Assembly: GCA_030704615.1 (NCBI GenBank)
Contig: CM060731.1
Coordinates: forward strand, 31,248,001-31,312,000
DNA length: 64,000 bases
From: Takakia lepidozioides
Taxonomy: Eukaryota > Streptophyta > Takakiopsida > Takakiales > Takakiaceae
Direction of reading: 5' to 3'
Below the pieces are notes generated by a model, which saw only the letters and a program-made list of their open reading frames with translations, did not search any database and had not been told where the DNA came from. Of the stretch, positions 32,884 to 44,394 are shown one piece after another (position 1 is the stretch's first letter; every line of letters begins with the position of its first letter). A program made the position numbers and the translations under genes.

Positions 32884-33368
32884 CGCCTTTGAGGGGGATG
32901 GAGAGCTGTACAAAGAGGTAATTGCTCCTCTCCATGAGGGTTCCACCTCAGGTACCCAGACAGATGCCGCTGCCGCCGCAGTGCCGTTGGAACACGAGGA
33001 CATCGAAATTGACGACGATTTTGATTGTGAGTAAGTCATGTGCTATTTCTTCTTTGCATGGGACTCTGTTATGGCGTCGGAATTGGGGATTCTCATGAAA
33101 GTTTGCAATGTTTTGCAGGAGCCCAACTACGCCTAGGTTCCTCCCTTTCTTTGCGAACCCGGACTTCTTTCCAAGTCCGCCACCCATGCTTGAATTGCTA
33201 TGTTATGCTGAGGCTGCAGCAAAAACATTTGCTCTCCAAACATCTCCCCCTAGACAGGTTTGTGGCATGAATGGACGTGTTCATAGTGGGACTATGGTGT
33301 TCATTGATAGTTGTGCTTCAGTTTCCAATGAAAGCTCCTCTACTAGTGGATCTGGACAATGGAAATGA
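32884..33368 (+). pseudogene. Captured C-terminus of a methylase-like gene
   Basis: Frame: AFEGDGELYKEVIAPLHEGS, then TQTDAAAAAVPLEHEDIEID, to a donor TGTGA|GTAAGT at about 33030. Acceptor TTTTGCAG at 33119. The second exon gives SPTTPRFLPFFANPDFFPSP, then YAEAAAKTFALQTSP, to a stop at 33366. EGD.ELY..V..PL is what typically follows the GTGSG AdoMet loop and 'LHCCSLE' strand in the gene split by this transposon (51.5 kb). I infer it is a captured 3' end of a paralogue. The upstream catalytic part is not present here. Confidence 0.45.
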
Positions 33369-33489
33369 CCCATAAATTTTCGGACTTTCTATGGATAATG
33401 AAGCAATATCGACTTCTATGGTTTCAATAATGCCTGTGCCCGTTCATCCATCGTATAGACGTCAACAATAGAGAATCTCAGCATCCACA

Positions 33490-33985
33490 TTCTTTTCAAA
33501 CATTCATCCAATGATATGAGCATGCATTAATCCATCAATGTGCCGGATTGCTTCCCTGAACATCCAAAATTCATCCAACATTCATTCATCAAACTCACAC
33601 CATCCACCAAATTTCATCCAGCTTCCTTCATTTATCATCCATCGACTTTCATCCATTATTCATCCAACATCCACCCTCCATTCATCCGCATCCATCCGCA
33701 TTCTGCCATTGTCTCTTCTACATTGTTGCAAACTACTGCCGCGTTGTGTGCAGACTTTCCCGCGGATACAAGTCCCGCATGGTTTCAGAGAAGTAGAATA
33801 GAAATGGAATTACTGTTTGGTCTAGAACATGTAATGTGAAGATGGAGTCTAATTATATAACCTCCACTGTACAGTGAAGGTTGGATGAGATACAGATGAA
33901 AAAAGTTGGACGGATGAATACTAGTGGATGAATATGGTTACGTGGATGAATAATTGTAATGATGGATGAATGTGAGCATTGACGC
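33490..33985. repeat. Degenerate TTCATCCA minisatellite
   Basis: Many copies of TTCATCCA and CATCCA words in 33490-33700, with the reverse-complement TGGATGAA words in 33885-33970. Similar words occur at 42595-42660. Confidence 0.65.
33859..33882. repeat. Palindrome family P1, copy 2, with a half-site at 33988-34004
   Basis: Arms AACCTCCACTG and CAGTGAAGGTT (one mismatch) around two bases. The nearby 33988-34004 sequence has one arm, CCAGTGGAGGT. Confidence 0.7.
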
Positions 33986-34563
33986 GACTGTCCAGTGGAG
34001 GTCCACGACTTGAGGGATGACAAAATACTGAAATTGGAGAGATGCACAAATACAGCGAAATGAGAGTATTGGACTGTAATTTCTAAACGTGCAGATGAGA
34101 AATAAGTAGATTTTTCTGTAGACTATCGAAAACACACAGATGTCATAACATTTTCTACGGAGAAACTTGATTCCATCATGTCCAAGAAGCTTTCGTTGAC
34201 TGTCTTGTGTTGGTAGCCCGTGGCAACACCTCTGCCAGGGTTAGGTAGGGCCTCATATGGTTTGTCCGACAGAGCTAGTTGTGAACCCCTCTAAGCCCCT
34301 CCTGCCACAGCAGCCACTGCCTGACCTTATTCGCCCTCTTTCTTTTTGTCCTTCTTCTTTCCACCCTTCTTTTTCGGGCTCTAATTTACAACTGGTTCCT
34401 TTGCTTTGAGAAGCCGGAGATCTCTCAACTGCAGCTGCCTATTTGTCAAAGGAGCAAGAGTCTCTGCATTGTCATTCAAATTTCGCAGGACGTTCTCCTC
34501 CCAGGGTGTCGATTGTTTCGGGCAATCAAGGTACCACCCACAATCTTTGAAATGAGACCTGCT

Positions 34564-37500
34564 TCAGTCCTCCAAAATGCCCGCTGTGTACATTGTTGTG
34601 TCGGGATTTGTCTTTGCCCAGCTGTCAATGAAGAATGGGTACGAGCTTAGAAAACCACCTGGAAAAAGCACTCTGTGGATATATCTGCGAAAACAAAAAC
34701 AACAAAAATCAGGAGAGTTCATAGGAAGACATGATAGCAGGCTCCATCCTTTTGTTGTAACACTCAACAAAAAACAATCCAAGTGCAGGGTAAACTCATA
34801 CTTGCGTCAATGAAAGCCTCTTTCCGGTTCTGAAACAGGAGTTTGACACTTAAGAAATCCTTTCATAACGGAAGGCGTGGGCTGCCATCAAATAGGCTTG
34901 CGTCAACGCAAGCCTCATGCAAACCCGGTAAAAGTCCCGTTGCCTCACAGTTTTGGGTTGAAGGAAACAATGCATAGCTATACTTAAAATTCTCACAACA
35001 TACCCCTGCCGAATACTTGGTTCAAACTACCAATATATATTCCACACACTAGACAGGCTTGCGTCAACGCAAGCCTGACCCTAGCCCAAAAACACTCGGG
35101 AAAATGCAAGCCATGAGTAGCAAGGTCCGCAGGCTTGCGTTAACGCAAGCCTCAATAGAGAAAGCTTCTATCTTAAAGAACAACTCACAACATTAAAAAG
35201 CATGAAATGAAACTTATATATGACTTGTTTCATCGCCTGCTCCCCATTGTACTGGGCATCGAACAAATTCGAACGGTTAATCCCACCATCGACAGCAAAT
35301 TCGCAGAAGAATGCATGGTCCCAAACGATCCCTTTCCACCTCCTTATCCAGGTCTCGAATGACTCATTGGGTGTAGCAACAACTATCTTGAAGTCTGTTA
35401 GAGATTTCTCCATAACCTCCTTAGCCCTCTCCTCCAACTGGCACGCATATAACTTGGTTAGATTTTGCGAATGCACTCAAAGACATCCAAAACAAACATT
35501 GAAGACCTGTGTCATGAAATTCTTACCTGCGCCCAGAATGTGGTTTTATGAAACCAGATGTCCCATACTTGGTCACTGAAAGGGGTCACGACTCCAGTGG
35601 TGGCGTTCTTCTCGCCCATGGGAAAACTATTTGCTTGCCGTAGAACAGGCTCAGAGTTCCAAATTTGAAGCCACCGTATTTTCACTGCTGGCTCCACCAT
35701 TGCCATGGCAAACCTGTGCAGCTTCTCTTGTGTCATTTCAGGCTTTGTTGTCTTGCTCCAATGAATTTGAACCTCATCCAAAAACTGAGGGCCAAGACCG
35801 GGATCAGCAATGCACAGTTGCTTGGTGAACGCAGTCACCACCTTCCCGCAGAATTCGTTCATGTGGAAGGTCATTGCCGCCTCAATACCGTAGGCAGTGC
35901 GTTCACTTTCTGGAGTTTTCCCGTAATATTCCGCTTTTCCCCTCTCTCCCGCATCAGCAATTTCTTGCTATCCAACCCAAAGGCAACGTTGAAAAGGTCA
36001 GACTGCAAAATGTGCAATAGGTACCTGAATCTAAACTTCACAATGATTTAGGCTTGCGTTGACACAAGCCTAAACATGGGTACATATGAATGATAAAAAA
36101 GGCAGTTTGCACGATTTACCGTGTACATGTACTCCAGGAACGCATCCCTCGTGAGTGTGTACCATGTCTCTGCCCTTCTGGAGGTCTCGCACTTCTCGAA
36201 GGCTCGGGTGAAAGAATAGTCTTGAAGCTGGACAATGGCATCCGTCCTAGCTTTTGCATTCTGAATAATGTATGCACCAGGTTTGTGGTGACATGGGAAG
36301 ACTCTGTTTGCCTGCACCATCAAGCTGATAGTGAGAAATTTAATGGCAAATAATAGCATCTGAGGTTGCATCGGAATCTGATGGTTGAAGAGAACTTACT
36401 TGTTTATATCATGCATGGCTGTTAGTAGCTGTGTGTAGTTTCCCTTCGGATCCAAAACGCACGCCGCGACGGAGTAATGCCAATCTTTCTCCTCTCGATG
36501 CATAGATTCAATGTACGCCAGCCAAGCAAGCAAGTGGTGGTTCCCGTCCCAAACAAAGAACATCTTGTTACTATACACCTGCAACTCCGGATTCCTGGAC
36601 AAAGACTGCTCGAATTCCAAATTCACTTCCCTCCAGCACTCATCCCACTTTCCCTCGATGCCCTCGTCTACTAGTCTCTCGTTCCCATTGGAGTCTCCAA
36701 CAGAAATGTAAAAGACAGGGGTTCCAAAAACATACCCGTGCACAAAATCTCCTTGAAGCTTCCTGATATCCCCGGTCAGGGCAGGACGAATAGCAGACAT
36801 TGATATCATCCTGCAGAGGGGTACTATGAGGTTCGCCTCCATAACCATCATGGATCGGATTACCTGTCCAGAATTCACTTTCGAGCCTGACCTTATCTTG
36901 ATGGCCATGCCTTTGTAATCCATATCTGTGTCTTGCACTTCTGTCTGGACTGCTGTCACTGCAACAGGGCCTTTGCCCTTTCTCCTCTTCTTCTACTCAT
37001 CAGCAACAAGAAATACATTATCAGATCAAAAGCGGGATTTTGTGAGATCAGCCTTGCGTTAACGCAAGCATGACATGGAGGTCTTCAAAGGACCGTTTGA
37101 CAACCCGAAACAGGCTGAGATCCACATCTTTTCGTTGACGCAAGCATGGATGGGACATTGGACCTTTAATCTGAAACACTTCAAGTTTGCATAGTGTAGT
37201 TCAGTAGAGAAGCATGGTACACGGAACAAGCATCAGCGCAGGCTTGTGTTGACGCAAGCCTGATTTGGTAATGCCCAGAACAAGCGGCTTATATCGATTT
37301 GAGTCTCTCAATCTAAACATAGTTTTAGAGATAGCGAGGTTAGCAGGCACACAGACCAGGCTTGCGTTGACGCAAGCCTGAAGTTTATTCCATACAAACA
37401 TAAGCAGGAGGCAGAATCTGTGTGAGTCTATTTGTGAGCCCTGCTGTGTGTCTAAGAAAAGGATAACATCCTTTGTGAGAGAATCTTTAGGGTTTCGTTG

Positions 37501-38009
37501 ACACAACCATGGACAGTGTGCTCTCACACAGAAGCAGGGAGCAAATATTTACCTCTGTCGGGTGCTCACCTTGGCCTGATGGTGCTGATCCATCCCTTTT
37601 GTTCCCCTTCTCCATCGCCATGACCTGCTCTCGTAGAGGCCACAAGCCAGCAGAGTAGTTAGACATGAAGAGAATACAATGCACAATGAACAAGTAACTG
37701 GACAATAGTTTAGGGTTTTCTCACCTCGACTTGTATTGCTTCTTCTTGGGCCTCTTGCAGGGAATGGAGTGGAGAAAAACTCAGATCGCCCGGTCCCAAC
37801 ATGGATTGCGTTCCTGCATCTTCCGTGTGCTCGTCGTCGGTTTGAGCCTCGGCATCGTGCCCTGCTCCCGTCTGTGTTCCCTTGTCTTCGCTCTGTTCCT
37901 CATTCTCATCTGCAGCAAGCGAAACAAACTCTCCCTCTTCCCGACCTTTTTCTCTACTAGATGCCGCAGCCATCTTTTCAAACACTCGTCCTAACCTCTT
38001 GCCTTTCAT
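34564..38009 (-). CDS. Multi-exon gene with ParB/Srx-like DGNHH motif (cargo of CACTA)
   Basis: Model: ATG 38009; exons 38009-37725, 36992-36400, 36324-36120, 35967-35527, 35436-35225 and a last exon from 34684. The first five exons are open and all their junctions keep phase with GT-AG borders. The end of the last exon is uncertain (stop near 34625 or 34564, depending on the acceptor). Residues 1-95 are acidic with TQT/AQTD words. The next exon contains basic KKRRKGKGP and ends KMFFVWDGNHHLLAWLAYIE (DGNHH at 36548-36534). A V-W-D-G-N-H-x(2)-A core is the signature of ParB/sulfiredoxin-like domains. Later exons are alpha-helical without a recognised domain. It is the best preserved gene of the window. 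An alternative is an unrelated family with a chance DGNHH. Confidence 0.55.
34894..37380. repeat. Palindrome family P2: seven or more copies in the introns of the DGNHH gene
   Basis: Unit AGGCTTGCGT-N2-ACGCAAGCCT. Strong copies at 34894-34915, 35055-35076, 35131-35152, 36050-36071, 37051-37071, about 37241-37262 and 37358-37379. Degenerate copies at 34797-34817, 37127-37148 and 37490-37511. All but the outermost lie in introns; none falls in a predicted exon. Confidence 0.85.
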
Positions 38010-38014
38010 TCTCT

Positions 38015-38790
38015 CATGTGCTTTCCTTCGCTCTCTCTCGGTAGTGAATACAAAGACTGCCTCCTTCTACGACGCTTGAACGCACTCCCATCTGTTCTAA
38101 ACCCCTCCAGCTTGCTAGGCACTCCGCACGATCACTCTCTCTGAAAGGACGGTGCTTTGCAGAGGGGTATTTCAAATGACGATTGGGGTTTGGGGATGAA
38201 TGGAAAAGGTCATGTCCGCGACTTTCGTTACATTGTCCACATAGGGCTTCTTCCTGATGTGTTTTGTGCACTTCTTCATCCACCCTGGATGTCGGCGTAT
38301 GCCATAACATGTGTCTAGCGGTGACAGGTTGGCTGTCGCTGAATTCGGCACAGGCAATGCATTGTATACCTTTTCCGATACGCCCTCAATGTAACGGTCA
38401 AACTCAACGGTGTGAACGCACAAAAATCAATGATGTCCATTTAACCCTTGGGTCTTGGCCAATCGCAGCTTGTATAGGCACTGACGTGTGGTGGCCATGA
38501 TCATTCTTTTGTTAGTATGAAGCGCCGGTCAGTGCCAGACATCCTCATCCTTTGGCAGTACATTCCTGGCATCATTGTAGCAGGTATTACGTCTTTGAGG
38601 ATTTGTACTAGCTGCTTTTGTACTCCTACGTTCTTCAGTGCACGTACTCCGTCTTGTGCACTACACTTTACCTGCACCCACCTGTGCAATGGATCCCACA
38701 GTGGACATAGCAAAGTTCTACTGTGCGTCCCATTCAAGGCCCATTTGCAAGGTCGCGGGTGGAGATGGTGTCGTTGTTGTGTAGGAGGAC
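38015..38790. other. Region between two divergent cargo genes
   Basis: Minus-strand frames (38974-38501 and 38423-38172) are open but show no recognised domain. This span probably holds both promoters. An upstream exon of either gene cannot be excluded. Confidence 0.35.
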
Positions 38791-41700
38791 GTGCTCTGTA
38801 GAAGCTTGGAACTTGAAGTTGGAACTGTCCATGTTGAGAAAGAAGTGTACGATGATTCCGGTAAGGTTGACAACATGTTGATACTGGAGCCAGATATGGT
38901 TGGGAGTCGTAGAGAATGGAGAGTTCCGGCGGGCAACTACCGTGTTCACGGGGATCAAAGACGCCTGTCTGCAAGTTCCGTCTTGACGCCCGGAACAGCT
39001 GCTTCGGTGGCTCCAGCCTTCACACCTGCTCCCATAAAAAAAAAAACCCAGCATTTCCACTACATTCGTGGAGCTCTCCGAAAGCTCGGATGAGGACATT
39101 TTCGAGATCCCTACACCGCCAAACACGAGTGCTTATGTCGACGCAAATGTTCTGGAGATTACAAGTGTCATTCCCAAGCTGCAGTCTCTGAAAGGTTTGC
39201 CTAATTGCAGGAGTGATGTGCGTGGGATTGCTTGGGGGACAATTCGAATTGAAAGAGCAAAATGTCTACCTGCTGAATTTGATGGTGATGTCCTCTTCGA
39301 GTTGCCGCCTCCAACCTCATGTGGAGGTTTGGCTGGTTTGATGCAAGGTATGGACAAAAAACATGATGGACACCCTTGGTGCCGGACAAAAACTTCCAAC
39401 ATACACAATCCTCACGGGTTGAAGTTTCGGAGATCAGTTTGCGTTGGGCACCTGCGATGTACAAATGCAAATTGCAGTGGCCTGGGGCTGACTGGTTCCG
39501 CAAACGAAACCGAGTGGGAGGGTTGTGCGGACAATCCATTTGTGCCACTCCAAGTCACACTACGTTCATCTGCAGGTTCTGCAAATTCGTCCCCACATGC
39601 ATTGCCACATGCAAGGCTCGCATGTACTACATTCTTCATCGTTGCCAGACCCTTACTTGGGCTTGTGTACATCTCGAAAATCATGATCACCCCATGTGCA
39701 AAGGAGATTGCAGGGAAAGTATAGATACGGCACTGGGACTCCTGCAGCAAGAAGTTCACAACGCTTCGAATGCTACGCTGTCAGCCATTGCATTTGCGGC
39801 AAACAAGACGTTCTTGCAAAAATACATTCTTGGAGAACCAGACGATATCTTAGCCAAGCTGGACTCCTCAAAGCTAGATGTTGTTATGGACCATTTTTCC
39901 ACTTTAAGCTCGCCCGATGTCCGGAATCACATCAACGCACTGCGAATAGGCCCAGGGAACAGAGGTCCTCTTGATAGCATTCTGGACTTGAAGCGTAGAA
40001 GTAAATATGACTTTATTCAAGATAGTGTCTTTCCAGGCCAGGGATCCTTGAAAGTGTACTTATTCAAAATGTCCACGGTGGGGGAGGGTAGTGGAGTTAG
40101 CCTGGTCCGAAGAATGCAACCTAGAGGCGATCTGCAGAAATCATGGCTCATGTTCGACCATGTCAAATGTGTTAAAGAGTGGACAACCATGGCTTGTCAT
40201 GTGTATGATCCCACTTACCAAAGAGTAATGACTATAGCCATTTGCGACATGCAATCCGAGGACACACAATCTCAAATTCTGATGTGGAGGTCTCTTGTGA
40301 ACGTCATGAATTTGAATGGTGTGCTTGATCCAAACTTCAATGGATTCATGGCTGACAGCGCCCAGGCAAACTGGAATGCAGTACGGTGTGTGTTTGGATC
40401 TGGAGACCCCAAAACACCTATGGAAGGTAGGGAGCGCACTTGTCTCTTTCATTGGACGCAGTCCCTTCGAAGGCATACAAAGAGTTGCATAAAAGTGGAA
40501 TTGCAGGACGAGCACATGAGACTATGCTGCTTGTACAAAGATGCAAGGACGGACCATGAGGCAAACTCCCTGTATCAAACTATCCGAGCATGGTGGTACT
40601 CCTCGGATGCATCAAGCCAGGAAGGCCTCAAAGAGCTGGACGACTGGTTTGGGTTTTGGCATTTCCGATACAGACGGTGGGGGGGTTTCATGACAACAGT
40701 AAGTTCCAGGAGTTAGAGGGTTTTGTTTCTTCACTTTGATGCCTGCTCTTGTCCAATAAAACTGCACTCAAAACATGAAAACTCATTGCATAATCTGGTG
40801 GCTAGCAGGATATGTCGCTTGAGGATATTGCGGACATGCCCTCCTGCAATCTTTCGGAGACAGTGCATAGTGTTTGGATGAAGCAATCCGGGAAGAATGG
40901 GCGGGATCTGTACGTTGCCACAGCTGATGACATGATCCGCGCGCTCTTGCAACAAACACGGTACTGGGATTTCCTTCGGGGACAGGGTACAGGCAAGGGG
41001 CCAGATAGGGCAGAGTTGCTGCTCAGGGCTGCAAACAGATTGAAAGACCCTACTAAGATGGCACGGGCTGTGAACGAGTGCACAATGGGAACACCATTGC
41101 AGTCACGGCTTGCACATCTGGAAGGAGAGGAGAGGTTTGGTTCGTGCAAAAGAAAACTTGACACCCCACCAGGCTCGGATGCAGATTCACACCACAACGA
41201 TCGGGGAACTTTTCAGTACCACGTGTGCCTGTGCCCCCCACTTTCGTGGGTGCCACCCCTTTTGTGGGGGAGTCTTCTTTGCCTTCGTTCCCTCAGGAGT
41301 CTCCAACCACCACAGTCCCCGGTGAAGGGGAGAACACACTGCCGGTAGAGGAGTCAGACTGTACAGACGCAATGTGGCATATCGAACGGACTCCCCATGG
41401 ATCAAAAGTCAAATGTGCCGCTATTAGGGCCCCCTCGTTCTAAAAGTGCAAGTCCCAAATTTCCAAAGTGACTTGCGAAATTCCTGCCCCGACGTTCACC
41501 GGGTTGTTCAAGCATTACCAATCGCAGGAGTCTAGGCCTCACAAGTTTTGGTTCTGCCCGGATGACATTGTGCGCTGTGTCATGGGGACTGTTCGGGAAT
41601 CTGTGATAATGAAGCCTCAAATTCCAGCCGTGTGGCCAGTGAAGTTTGGAACGGCACTCTCCAAACTGGAGATTGACATGCTAGAGGAGGGCGGGTTTCG

Positions 41701-42245
41701 CCTTCCGAGAGCCCCTCCTGTTGTAACACCAGTTGACCCAATGGCTTTCCCTTCCAACTTTACGGCACGTCCTCGACATGGCAATGATAGGCCCACAAAA
41801 AGGGATGGAAAAGCAGTACGTTTGGTTGAGGCTAGTGCAGACAATGAGTGCAAGATGGAGTCTGCTAGAACCCTGCAGTGTTGCGTCACCCAAATTGTGA
41901 ATGTTCCTTTGCCAGGGTATGGGCGGGTGTACACCATGGCGGACCTCTGGATCAATTGTTCATGACCGGACCTATGAGATTACTATTGGCGATTTCAATT
42001 CCCTAATTGCACTTGTCCGGACTTTCAGAACACGCTTTCAAGTTCTCTTGGCAAGAGAGTGAAATTTGTCCCATGCAAGCATTTGTACTACATCTATATT
42101 CGGAGAATGTTTTGCGATCCAAAACGAGATACGTACATTCACCAATGTACGATTGGACCCAGCGACGTTCACACACTGCTACAGCGAGATACTTCGGGTA
42201 CAAATTGAGATGTAGTCTGGATTTGCATTACAACTCTACCCGTTT
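38791..42245 (+). pseudogene. WRKY/GCM-type zinc finger - MULE transposase - SWIM gene
   Basis: Order: acidic N-terminus; GCM/WRKY-like zinc finger (HPWCRTKTSNIHNPHGLKFR then CVGHLRCTNANCS, 39375-39480); second Cys cluster FICRFCKFVPTCIATCKARM (39560-39620). MULE core: MTIAICDMQSEDTQSQILMW, NGFMADSAQANWNAVRCVFG and TCLFHWTQSL (40230-40470). Intron at about 40699-40809 (donor ACA|GTAAGT, acceptor AGCAG), then EDIADMPSCNLSETVHSVW. SWIM finger at 42005-42082: NCTCPDFQ ... VPCKHLYYI (CxC ... CxH). Frameshifts lie near 39050 (A run), 39540, 41215 and 41995. This is a Mutator-like transposase, or a domesticated one, lying inside a CACTA. It would bind DNA and catalyse transposition. Confidence 0.7.
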
Positions 42246-42499
42246 GCCCTCCTTGTCATTGTTACTCAAATCTGGGTGTATCGGACTTTGGAGATGGGTA
42301 CGTTTGCTTCAAGGATGCATTTTTGAATGAGATCAATGTTGTTTTGCAATGAGGATTTCTTCTCAATGTTGATTTTCAATGCATGTTTGTGTTCCAACCA
42401 GGTCGACTTGTATCTAGCTTAGTGTTGGATAACGGGAACACTTTCTTGAATGAGATCAGTGATTGTTTTGCAGAATTGGCTTATGTATTCATTTTCTAT

Positions 42500-43054
42500 G
42501 AGATGAATGAATGAGATGATACTCCATGACTGTTATGAAAATGATGAATGTCATGAATGTTTTTTTACAGACTACTATATTAAACTCATTCGTGCTACAT
42601 TCATCCACCCTTTGTCATCCAACATCCATCCTTCATTCATCCATTTCCCTGAACCCATTCATACTTGCTTACTTCATCGAGAAGTTCTTCGTACACATTC
42701 ATCCCACATTTTCTGGCATGGAGGTCGGCGCCTTCGGTCCCATCATGGCATGTAAACCTCCAATAGACATAAATTTGCGTCAACGACAATAGGCCCTGCT
42801 TCTTCCACGGTTATACGCTCCACTTCCACTTTCTGCTCACGCTTAACTTCTGCTCACATTTAAGGGAATCTGCTCACACTTAGTGCGCTAACCGTGAGCG
42901 CGCTCACGCTGCAGCTGCTCTCCACTGGAGGGAAGCGGAGCAGATAGCGGATTCAAGCGCAAACAGGAGACGGGAGGGAAGCAGAGCGGAGGGGAGAGCA
43001 AAGCGGTGAAAGCTTAAGGGTCAGGCGTTTTAGATCATCAACAGGGGCACCGAT
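42500..43054 (+). promoter_or_regulatory. Possible promoter with TCTGCTCAC repeats and a perfect palindrome
   Basis: Three spaced copies of TCTGCTCAC(G/A)(C/T)TTA between 42831 and 42885 are followed by CGTGAGCGCGCTCACG, a perfect 16-bp palindrome at about 42893-42908. They lie 150-220 bp upstream of an ATG at 43055. Function is inferred only from position and repetition. Confidence 0.35.
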
Positions 43055-44055
43055 ATGGCTCAGACATCCAGCAGGTAATCTTTTTGTTTATCGTTTATCT
43101 CATGTTCGATGTGATTCTCTCTGGCTTGCTCTGGCTTGTTTTGTTTTGCAGATTTGTTGTTGTTATGTTGTTTCAGTTTGTTCCTGTGCTTGTTGATTTG
43201 TTTGTTGATTTGTTTTTGTTTTGCTGCTGCTTTTGTTTTACTGCTTGTTGGTCGGCATCGCCCATGTCGCTGTAGGTTTGCTTCTGTTTTCTCACTCGCT
43301 TTCATTCCAGAGGTTATAGAACACCATTTGTTTCTAGCATGTCACGTTTCGTGAGTGTGTTGTCTTGTCTGATGCAGAGCATCTCATTTATATTCATTCA
43401 TTCCAAAGCTGTTTGAATTCATTGGTTCCAAAGCTGTTTCAATTAGTTTGAATTGATTAAAGTTGTTTAGGTGTTTCAATTCATTGTTGCTTCTCTTCTG
43501 GTGGTTTGTATGGTGGTATGTAAGGGTGGTTGGTATGGGTGGTTTGTGGTCTTGGTTTAATGGTGGTGCTGGATTATTAGGGTTATGGATAGGGTTATGG
43601 CGGGTTAGGATCATGGTTTGTGCGATTGGTTTTTCGAATTTCTGATATTCGGGCCTAGTAGACGCTACTCTAGTAGACTAGTCTCCGTAGACCTCTAGAC
43701 CTCTAGTAGACCTCCATAAACTCTGGCAGGACAAACCACACAAACCAAGGAAGAGAAAGATGAAAGTGCTTTCTGCAATCTTTAGTCTGATTCAAATGAT
43801 CACATTTCTGTAGGAGATATTGAACAGTCCCCTAGATCCGTCCTTCCGTCCTCTCCCGGATACAGTCCTGACTCTCCGCAGTATCCAGTATCTGTACTTG
43901 TAATTTCTCCAGAATATGTCGCCGCAGATTCTCCAGAATACGTCCCTACATATTCTCCTCAGTACGTCCCTAAAGATTCTCCAGAATACATCTCTGGAGA
44001 TTCTCCAACATATACCCCTAGAGAGTACTCCCCTGAAACCCTCAGGATGATTTGA
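43055..44055 (+). CDS. Small gene with a SPxYxP repeat C-terminus
   Basis: Putative first exon ATGGCTCAGACATCCAGCAG|GTAATC (43055-43074) encodes MAQTSS. The last exon follows an acceptor TTTCTGTAG at 43813 and runs to TGA at 44053-44055. It encodes SPGYSPDSPQYPVSV, then ISPEYVAADSPEYVPTYSPQ, then YVPKDSPEYISGDSPTYTPR. The repeat of about 7-9 residues (D/Y-S-P-E/Q-Y-V-P) recalls the RNA polymerase II CTD and other Ser-Pro low-complexity tails, sites for proline-directed kinases. Middle exons between 43.1 and 43.8 kb are unclear, so the model is incomplete. The function is unknown. Confidence 0.4.
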
Positions 44056-44299
44056 GAGAGCCTTCTGTAGTTATTGTACATATAAGAAAATGAAGGGATG
44101 AACCTCAACTTACAAGAATATATCGAGTTTTTGTAGGTATTAGGTATTCGGTATTCGAACAATTTTGAGACCGGATGATGTATGGAATGGCGAGATGAGC
44201 CTTCTCTGAATAAATGTTTTTTTCTTCTAATGAGTGAAATCTTTTTTTCCTCCTGAATTGAATTGTTTTATCTGTCAGCTATGAGAGTGTGCAGTGGTG

Positions 44300-44323
44300 A
44301 ACCTCCACTGGACAGTGGAGGTT
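44300..44323. repeat. Palindrome family P1, copy 3 (perfect arms)
   Basis: AACCTCCACTG-GA-CAGTGGAGGTT, arms fully complementary, just upstream of the GGQHT gene. Confidence 0.85.
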
Positions 44324-44394
44324 AATGTCCCAAGAGTTTTGTATGGTTGTTATGATATGTGTCTGACGACTGAGGTGGTTTGTTATGTCGACAG

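Noticed and set aside
37570-37624. Extra exon of the DGNHH gene
   Set aside because: Good splice borders, but including it breaks the phase to the next exon, whereas skipping it keeps the frame.
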